A stretch of DNA of 64,000 bases. It comes from Solanum dulcamara. Its lineage: Eukaryota; Streptophyta; Magnoliopsida; Solanales; Solanaceae. Below are positions 57,310 to 64,000 of this stretch, in pieces. Where the stretch lies: the NCBI RefSeq assembly GCF_947179165.1, contig NC_077246.1, positions 68,054,921-68,118,920 of the forward strand, read 5' to 3'. The position numbers were made by a program, and so were the translations under genes. Numbering within the stretch: position 1 is the stretch's first letter; every line of letters starts with the position of its first letter. The notes beneath the pieces are model-generated. The model saw nothing but the letters and a program-made list of their open reading frames with translations, searched no databases and was not told the DNA's origin.

Positions 57310-60300
57310 TGTAATTACTATGAAGGTCATTTTCGATATTTTCGATAAAATTATCATTTTACCTCTTCCGTCAATTGCACCGAATCATTTTAGATTGAGT
57401 TTAAAAGTTGGTTTTTGAAAATCTTGTCAAAAGTTGAGATTTTGCTAGAGAAATGAGTTTTAAAGATTTAAGTTGTCAAATTTTGAGTTTTGGAGTTATT
57501 TGGAGTTTCGAGTATCGGAATGAAATTCCGGCGATTTCATCAGCGTACAAATGTGGAAATTGATCTAGGAGAGTTGTCGGAATTAGATTTGGAGTTGAAA
57601 TGTGGAATTTAGGTCCGAAGTTGGAAATTGAGTTAAAATTTGATTCAAGTTTGCTTTGGTCAACATTTAGGGTTCGGGTGCTCGGATTGAATTTTTGATG
57701 GTTCCAATGGTTTTGGGAGGTGATTATAACACTAGAAAGGGATTCGTTGTAATTTTTGGAAGTCCCGAACTCGTTTTGGTATTTTTGAGGTCTAAGTTAG
57801 TTTAGTTGCGACTTTTCAAGTTTCAGGCTAAGGAGACCTCAAATTCGAATTCCGTCAGTTCCATTGAGTCTGAAATATCATTCCCAAGCTACTGGCATAT
57901 TTGGTTTGTGTTCGGGAAGTCCGGATGAGTTTTGGGTGAGTTTTTAAGCTTCTTGGGTGCTTTGACGTTGTTTCAGTAAATTGTGACAACTAAAATGTTC
58001 ATTATTAGTTTTAAAGATCGAAAAATTATTTCGAAACTTCTGAAATTTTGAGCATGAATAATAGGACTTATCTGTAAAGTTTGGAGTATTTTCGCTAAGC
58101 CGAAATTAGACTTTTATCGCAAAATAAGAAATAATTTTTTACCTAGCAAAAATGATATTTGACTGGGAAAACGAGTTCAAAATTGAGTTTCGATTGAAAG
58201 AGAAGGTCTGTATCATTATTTAAGACATTTAGGAAAAAGAATTCGGTCATTTCACTATCGTATGAGGGATTTAAGGTTCTTTTAATATAAATAAAAGTTG
58301 CAGATTTTCTGGTGCAAATAGAGCTATACAAGTATATAAATTTCAGACTGTGTTTATTTGATATTTTAAGCATATCGGGAGTTTTAGAGCTCGGAATGGA
58401 GTGATTCTTGCGAATTTCTTCTCGATATAATATGAGGGTTAGTATGCAATCCTCAATTTGGAATTTTCTCATGATTTCTTCATATGGTTTTCTTTCCTTA
58501 TCCGTAAATTTCTTGAGGAAAATTGGGGTTTTATCGATTTGGATTCCATTTTTTATGAAAAAGGTATATTTAGGATTCTTGTGTTATGGGTAACCTGATT
58601 TTGGCATAAATTTGTTGATTCATCGATTATTTTCATCATATTAACCGCGTATAATTTAGATTTTCCCAATAAAGTTAAAATTTACTAAATTGAGGATTTC
58701 AAGATCGATTTTAACTCCATTTTTGAAAAAAATTCATATTTGAACTTTTCTAAATATGGGTAAGATATTTTTTAAGAAATATTTCAGATTTGTGTAGGGG
58801 TTTCGAATTCGGATATTGAGGGTTTTCTCAAGAACATGAATTTTAATAAAATTGGTGTTTGAGGGTTGATTTCAATTCCAAATTCAAATTGTTTTTCAAC
58901 ATTAGTTTCTAAATACTTCAAGAATCATTTTCATGTAAAAATATTTGGATTTTATGTTCATTTATAAAATCGGGGTTTTCGGGTTTTTCGTGTCAGATTC
59001 GGCCCAATTTTTAAAAATATTGATTTGGGTATCATTAGACTTGTGTTCTTATTGTGTTGCATAGTTGAATAAATTAGTTTGATTCGGAACGTCGGCGTAA
59101 GGGTAAAGCTCATATTTCAGAGAAGTTCGGGATTAAATTCGAGGCAAGTGAATTTCTAAACCTACTATAAAGCTTGTAGGATCATGTATTCGTGTATTAT
59201 GTGTTGATGATTGATAGAAAGTGGTGTTAAGAACTATTGTCATTCAAATGAACTTGACGATAAAAAGTGGGGTAATAAATGAAAAAAAATGAAATAAGAT
59301 GACATGAGGTGTTCGATGTGATAGAACCTTGGGCTTGTTGTGAATATTTGGATATATTTATATGTTGTTGATATGGTATTGATTAATTGGGTGATTGTGG
59401 ACTATATGACATTATATGTGAATATTCGTTCTGTTTTTACTCATTACTTTTGCATACACTTATTTATGATGGCTGAGAAAAGTGATATGAGTGAGATACT
59501 GGATATTGAGACTGAGGTTTCTACCGATCGAGGTGATTTACCGAGGTCTTTTCCGGCAGATATTATGGCTGAGGTCATTTCCGGCGGTCGGGGTCTTTTC
59601 CGGTGGTCGAGGTCTTTTCTGGCAGATGTTATAGCCGAGGTCTCTTCCGGCAGATACATGGTCTATGTGAGGCCCCCATGAGTTCCAATCTGAGGTGATC
59701 AACGGATGTGTATCAGTAGGGCAGACATGCATCACGATATGTGACATTACATTGCATTTCGTTGCATCATACATCTTTTGCCATTATAGATGATTTTATC
59801 CCTGATATTCCCTTGATCTGTATTATTGATTGTGCTGATTTGTTTGCAAATTGAATTGTACTGTTGTTGAGATATATGAATATTGTGCTGTTAGAACTAT
59901 TAGACTGGGCTAATTTATGTGCAGGTTGTAGTCTGTGGGTTGGATAGTATGGTAGGAGTAGGTGTATTTTACTAGCTTTGTTTAGTCTTAGTTGTTTATT
60001 CACTGGGTACCGCGTTGTTGGTACTCACTCCTTGCAAACTATAGGTTCTGAGCCCGGACAGTGACCAACTTTTCTTATTTTCATCCGAGGCTCTGAGGTG
60101 AGTCGAGAGGTAGCTGTTGATACCGGCCATCTTTCTTATTACTTTTTACTTATTACTTTGTTCTATTTAAGGGACAAAGATTGAGACTTTTATTTATTTC
60201 GTATCTTGTAATTAGAAGGCTTGTACATGTGACAATCAGTCTGTGGGGGATTTTTGTAGTTGACTAAATTTCCGCTTTATCTATATTTATCTATCTAAAC

Positions 60301-60397
60301 TACTTTCCGTTTTTATCTTCCGCATTTAGTGGGTTTAGGCTGACTTGTCCGATAGGAAAGGATAAGTGTCATCACGCCCGAATTTCGAGTCGTGACA
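57310..60397 (+). mobile_element. Solo LTR (Gypsy-type), 3.09 kb
   Basis: It begins TGTAATTACTATGAAGGTC, ends GAGTCGTGACA and is flanked by a perfect 5-bp duplication ATTTC (57305-57309 and 60398-60402). Copy A of the segmental duplication has the uninterrupted site 'agatatttcatcaatttgag' at about 55300, which proves the insertion. There is no second LTR, primer-binding site or Pol sequence, so it is a solo LTR. The 3' part ('ggttctgagcccggacagtg', 'cacgcccgaatttcgagtcg') is typical of large solanaceous Gypsy LTRs. The orientation is inferred from this. Confidence 0.9.
59515..59660 (+). repeat. Minisatellite in the solo LTR
   Basis: About six imperfect copies of a 20-30-base unit of the type 'cgaggtcttttccggcagat' are present, alternating with 'ggtggtcgaggtc' variants. 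It creates chance open frames on both strands. Confidence 0.75.
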
Positions 60398-61265
60398 ATT
60401 TCATCAATTTGAGTAGTAAGCTACCCAATATTAATAATCTTTCCTTTTATATGATTTAATAAATTTCTCTTATTGGATACTTAATTTTAGCAGACTCAAT
60501 TATTGAGTCCAGCTAAAGCTTAGACAAATCAAAATTCAAAAGAGGTTACCAACACTTCTTTTTTTTCCACGGCAATACTTAAACTCTCATTTATATGTGT
60601 CACTTGTCTCATTAATTGAGATCACCTACTTCATTAATCGTTAGGACACACAATTGAATAAAACGATAATTTGGCGTTGTATGTCAATTATGCTCAATAA
60701 ATATAAAAAAAATTAGTCCAACTAGTTATTGACACTCGTTAGCTCATATATATTTGCTTGTTTTAATTAAAATAATTGACAGACTATAGTTACTGTTAAT
60801 TCCTTATCATCTTCATTACATCTCAACACCCCAACCACCCCCACTAAAATCAATCCTCCAACTGTGTAAAGATTATTGAAGTTTGATTACAATTTTTTGA
60901 CCTTATAATTGTAATTTTTTTTTGAATTTGTAAGAGCCATCTTAAGGTTTGAGGCAAGTTTGATCTGATTTTTCAAATTGAAAATCTAAGTTAAAGACGA
61001 CTCCATCTTCTCTCTCGATATTCCTTTTTATATGAATGCATGTCTCCTAACTTCAAGAGAGATCTTGTAACAAAATTTTACGAAAGTATATTTAGTATGA
61101 TGTTCTAACTTTTACTTGTGATCTTACATAACTATAACAACACAGTATATTCAGTGTAGTTTCAAAAAGTGTGACATAGAAGGGTAGAGTACGCTAACCT
61201 TGCCTCTACCTCAGAGGTGGGGTAGAGAGGTTATTTTCGATATGTAAAGATATGACACCTGGATC

Positions 61266-61455
61266 CAGTGGCGGAGCCAGAATTTTCAATAAGGGGGTTC
61301 AAAATCTGAAGAAGTAGACACACAAACTAGCCAAACGGGGTTCGGCATATACTATTTATACATAAAAAAAATATTTTAACCATGTATAAATAGTATAAGT
61401 TTTCGTCGAAGGGGGTTCAGATGAATTCCTTAACCACAATGTAGCTCTACCCCTG
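61266..61455 (+). mobile_element. hAT-type MITE inside the TRIM LTR
   Basis: The 190-bp element has ends CAGTGGCGGAGC and GCTCTACCCCTG (imperfect inverted repeats). The 8-bp duplication is CCTGGATC / CCTGGACC (61258-61265 and 61456-61463). Confidence 0.85.
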
Positions 61456-61490
61456 CCTGGACCTAACTCAATCCCAAAAGTTAGCTCATG

Positions 61491-61630
61491 CAGTGGCGGC
61501 GCCACCTTGTGGTTTGAGGGTTCACCCCTTTCGACAGAAAATTATACTATTTATACATGGTTAAAATATTTTTTTATGTATATATAGTAGATGTCGAATC
61601 CCCTTAGTCAAAATTCTGGCTCTGCCACTT
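61491..61630 (-). mobile_element. Second hAT-type MITE inside the TRIM LTR, opposite orientation
   Basis: The 140-bp element is of the same family as the one at 61266, reversed: CAGTGGCGGCGCC at one end and GGCTCTGCCACTT at the other. The 8-bp duplication is AGCTCATG / AGCTCGTG (61483-61490 and 61631-61638). Confidence 0.82.
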
Positions 61631-62760
61631 AGCTCGTGAGGGGAGGTTTGTCCAAGTTCATATAAGCAGACCAATTTCCCATCACTTTATCGATGTGGAC
61701 TTCTTAACACTCCCCCGCCTGCTCAGATCTCAACTGAGCGTGAACACTTATAAATGGAGGCCCAACATCTATGAACAACAAATTGGGATGAGCCTGACTC
61801 TGATGTCATGTAAAGATATGACACTTGGACCTAACACAACCCCAAAAGTTAGCTCATGAGGGGAGGTTTGTCCAAGTTCATATAAGCAGACCAATTTCCC
61901 ATCCCTCAACCGATGTGGGACTTCTTAACAAGATAGATTTTCGGTTCAAGATTAAAATAATCTAGAAAAAGACGTAATAAAAGATTAAAAGGCAATAGGT
62001 AGTAACAAAATTAACAGATCTAGTATAACACAAGAGTACTACAATAAAATAATACTATAATTGAACTACACAAAAACATAGATAGCAATAAAAATTGAAG
62101 AACAAGAAGCTACATACAAGAATAATCCTACGACTACTGATAAGGGCAACAAGAAAATGCAGACCTATCTACTTGTATGGTCGCACTCCTACCTACTAAT
62201 TATAAGATTCTACCTTAATTCGTCTCCTCCAGACCTTTCTACCGTAACGTTTTAACAAAAAATAAATTCAAAAATTAATTAAATCGTATCGATACCAAAG
62301 AAAATTTGAAATTCTAATTTTAATGATGTAAAATAATATAATAAAAAGTTTATATGATATAAATTTTATAAAATAACCGATTGAACCGTAACATTGACAC
62401 CTCCTCTATACCCCACACGTATTCGGATATTATCTTCAATTATCAGTATTTCTCTCTTCTTCTTTTTTTATATAATATATACTCCATAGCAATGAAAAAT
62501 CCAGGAGAAACAAGAGTTGAATAGACACAAAAGAAGAAACAGCCAAACCAAAGAGGTAATTTTCTGCATTTTCTCGTTCTATGCTAAGCACTATCAATTA
62601 ATTATATTATTTTATACCTCAAGTTGAAGGACATGACTAAAATGGATAATCATTTTATTTAAAAGATTCTTAGTCATCGTAATTTTTTTTTGTTGGTAAT
62701 CAGTGTTTAATTACTTACTTTACGGTTTAATTAATTTATATTTACGATAGAAAATCTCAT

Positions 62761-64000
62761 TTTTGCAAAGAAGTGTCTAATACTCTCTCAAATTGCCATT
62801 AATTTGGGATGATTTAAAAAGAAAAGGCTGAATACATATGCTAGCAGTTTAAATTTGTGCGATGTTTTTCATTTAAATACTTAGAAAGAAGTATTGAAAA
62901 TACCCTTGAATTTAGGGCAAATTCTTAGTTTCAATTTGATCCAAAATTATTAACAGGCTTAAAAATACCTTTCTATTTGACTAACTAAACTTAGATTCAC
63001 CCCCGATCCATCTCATGACATAGCAAGTGGTCTCAAACTCTTGTACGAGCATGGGATCTTAATAAAAAATCGAGAGAAATGTTGAAAATACCGCTAAACT
63101 TGACGAAAATTTAGGGATGTATTTCACTCATGCTGTAATATCGGGAGTGTATTTTAGTTCGGTTAGCTAAGAAAAAAGGTATTGTTAAGACTGTCAATAA
63201 TTCAAGGATGAAACTAATAATCCGGGCCCAATTTAGGAGTGTTTTCAAAGAATAACTTAAATACTTATACTAAAGATTATACCTATTGAATACTTGCATG
63301 ATGTTTAAAATGTTCCTATTAAACATGTTTTTGACAATATAGTTTTTAAACGCTTGATTTTCACGCATTTGACATGTAAATAGTAGTTAGAAAAAATTAT
63401 GTCGATATTTTCGTAGTTTTTTGGGTTCTTTTCTTCAAAAGTAAATTCAGAAGAAATTTTGTCGATTTTCAAGAGCTCATGTGTTTTCCAATAAATTAGT
63501 AAGTGTATCCTTCCTGATCTTTTTATTTGAAAGTTTGATTTTAGTATTTTGCGGTATTTTATTACTTTTTTTTTCTTCTTTTCAAATCAAATTCCGCAAA
63601 TAATAATAATAACAACAACAACAACAATAATAATAATAATAATAATAATGACATAAATATTAGTTGAGATCAAATTTAAATTAAAGAACACATTTATATA
63701 TTTTACTTATAATATATGATAAATTTCTTTGATAAACTTTTTAGCTCAGCCGCTGCGAATGGAAACAGGATGGGAACACATTTTGCAAAGAAGTGTCTAA
63801 TACTCCCTCAAATTGCCTTTAATTTGGAATGATTTAAAAAGAAAAGGCTGAATACATATGCTAGCCCTTTAAATTTATGCGATGCTTTTCATTTAAATAG
63901 TTAGAGAAATATTGAAAACACATTTAAACTTTGTTCAAATTATCAGTTTCATTCTCAAATTATTGACAGGCTTAGAACACTTTATTACTTGACTAATTAA
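62761..64000. repeat. Direct repeat, ~1.02-kb period, reaching the window edge
   Basis: 'ttttgcaaagaagtgtctaa' at 62761 and 63780 opens two copies. Both share 'ctcaaattgcc', 'gatttaaaaagaaaaggctg', 'aatacatatgctagc' and, later, 'acaggctta'. The second copy runs off the window. An (AAT/AAC)n microsatellite lies at 63600-63650 between them. Confidence 0.85.

Larger units (their letters stand above)
61243..61930 (-). mobile_element. TRIM retroelement, minus orientation, carrying two MITEs
   Basis: The upstream LTR in its own orientation is 61809-61930 (122 bp; minus-strand start TGTTAAGAAGTCCCACATCG, end TCTTTACA). Directly inside it, 61793-61808 reads on the minus strand TGACATCAGAGTCAGG, a variant of the initiator-Met primer-binding site. 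The polypurine tract (minus strand GAGCAGGCGGGGGAG, 61710-61724) abuts the other LTR, 61243-61709. That LTR is long because it holds two MITEs. The flanks CGATA / AGATA are a 4-of-5 target-site duplication. The internal region is only about 100 bp and non-coding. It inserted into the TS-like SINE of copy B. Confidence 0.88.
56800..62495. repeat. Tandem segmental duplication, copy B (expanded by insertions)
   Basis: Copy B runs 56800-57309, 60398-61242 and 61931-62495, matching copy A block by block. It is enlarged by a solo LTR (57310-60397) and a TRIM (61243-61930). The dispersed piece at 56697-56795 immediately before it corresponds to 53035-53145 before copy A, so the duplicated unit may have begun there. 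Confidence 0.9.

Noticed and set aside
59340..59681. 113-codon open frame in the solo LTR and antisense partners
   Set aside because: Created by the minisatellite; repetitive translation and no family.

Overview
The window is AT-rich nuclear DNA of a flowering plant, very probably a member of the Solanaceae. The genes have plant-type GT-AG introns. They are embedded in repeats that I recognise as solanaceous: SINEs with the internal sequences of the Au, TS and SolS families, hAT- and Mutator-type MITEs, short TRIM elements, two decayed Ty1/copia elements and a 3.1-kb solo LTR. The species cannot be fixed from sequence alone.

Six protein-coding genes can be supported. (1) An SPT4 transcription elongation factor on the minus strand (five exons, 4599-9001). 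(2) An intronless plastid homoserine kinase on the plus strand (21070-22215). (3) MIA40, the CHCH oxidoreductase of the mitochondrial intermembrane space, on the plus strand (four exons, 25204-29658). (4) A DFR/CCR-like NADPH-dependent reductase, closest to tetraketide alpha-pyrone reductases, on the plus strand (five exons, 31012-33892). (5) A ribosomal L1-domain protein on the minus strand, intronless in its coding part (35794-36636). (6) A small basic, probably mitochondrial protein on the plus strand (three exons, 43150-46505). A DUF247 relic lies at 53512-53640. The genes do not form a pathway; this is an ordinary gene island.

Layout: 1-4.1 kb has no recognisable gene. 4.1-9.2 kb holds a SINE and SPT4, whose first intron carries a ~300-bp tandem array containing copies of the exon 2 splice-acceptor region. 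9.25-15.56 kb is copia element 1, with a hAT MITE nested in its reverse transcriptase. 15.6-21 kb is non-coding, with a ~1-kb tandem duplication, an LTR-like piece and SINEs. 21-36.6 kb is the gene-dense core. 37.25-42.71 kb is copia element 2, inserted in an ATA microsatellite. 43.1-46.5 kb is the mitochondrial-protein gene. 46.5-49.9 kb has SINE, MITE, fold-back and LTR-like pieces. 49.85-52.9 kb is a ~180-bp satellite array with a ~1.87-kb higher-order period. 53-62.5 kb is a tandem segmental duplication whose second copy holds a solo LTR and a TRIM that itself carries two MITEs. 62.76-64 kb holds another ~1-kb direct repeat.

The most unusual feature is the link between two genes for mitochondrial proteins. 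MIA40 intron 1 is internally tandem-duplicated and contains a decayed copy of MIA40 exon 1. Most of that intron, including the exon relic, is found again as intron 2 of the 43-46 kb gene, about 18 kb away.
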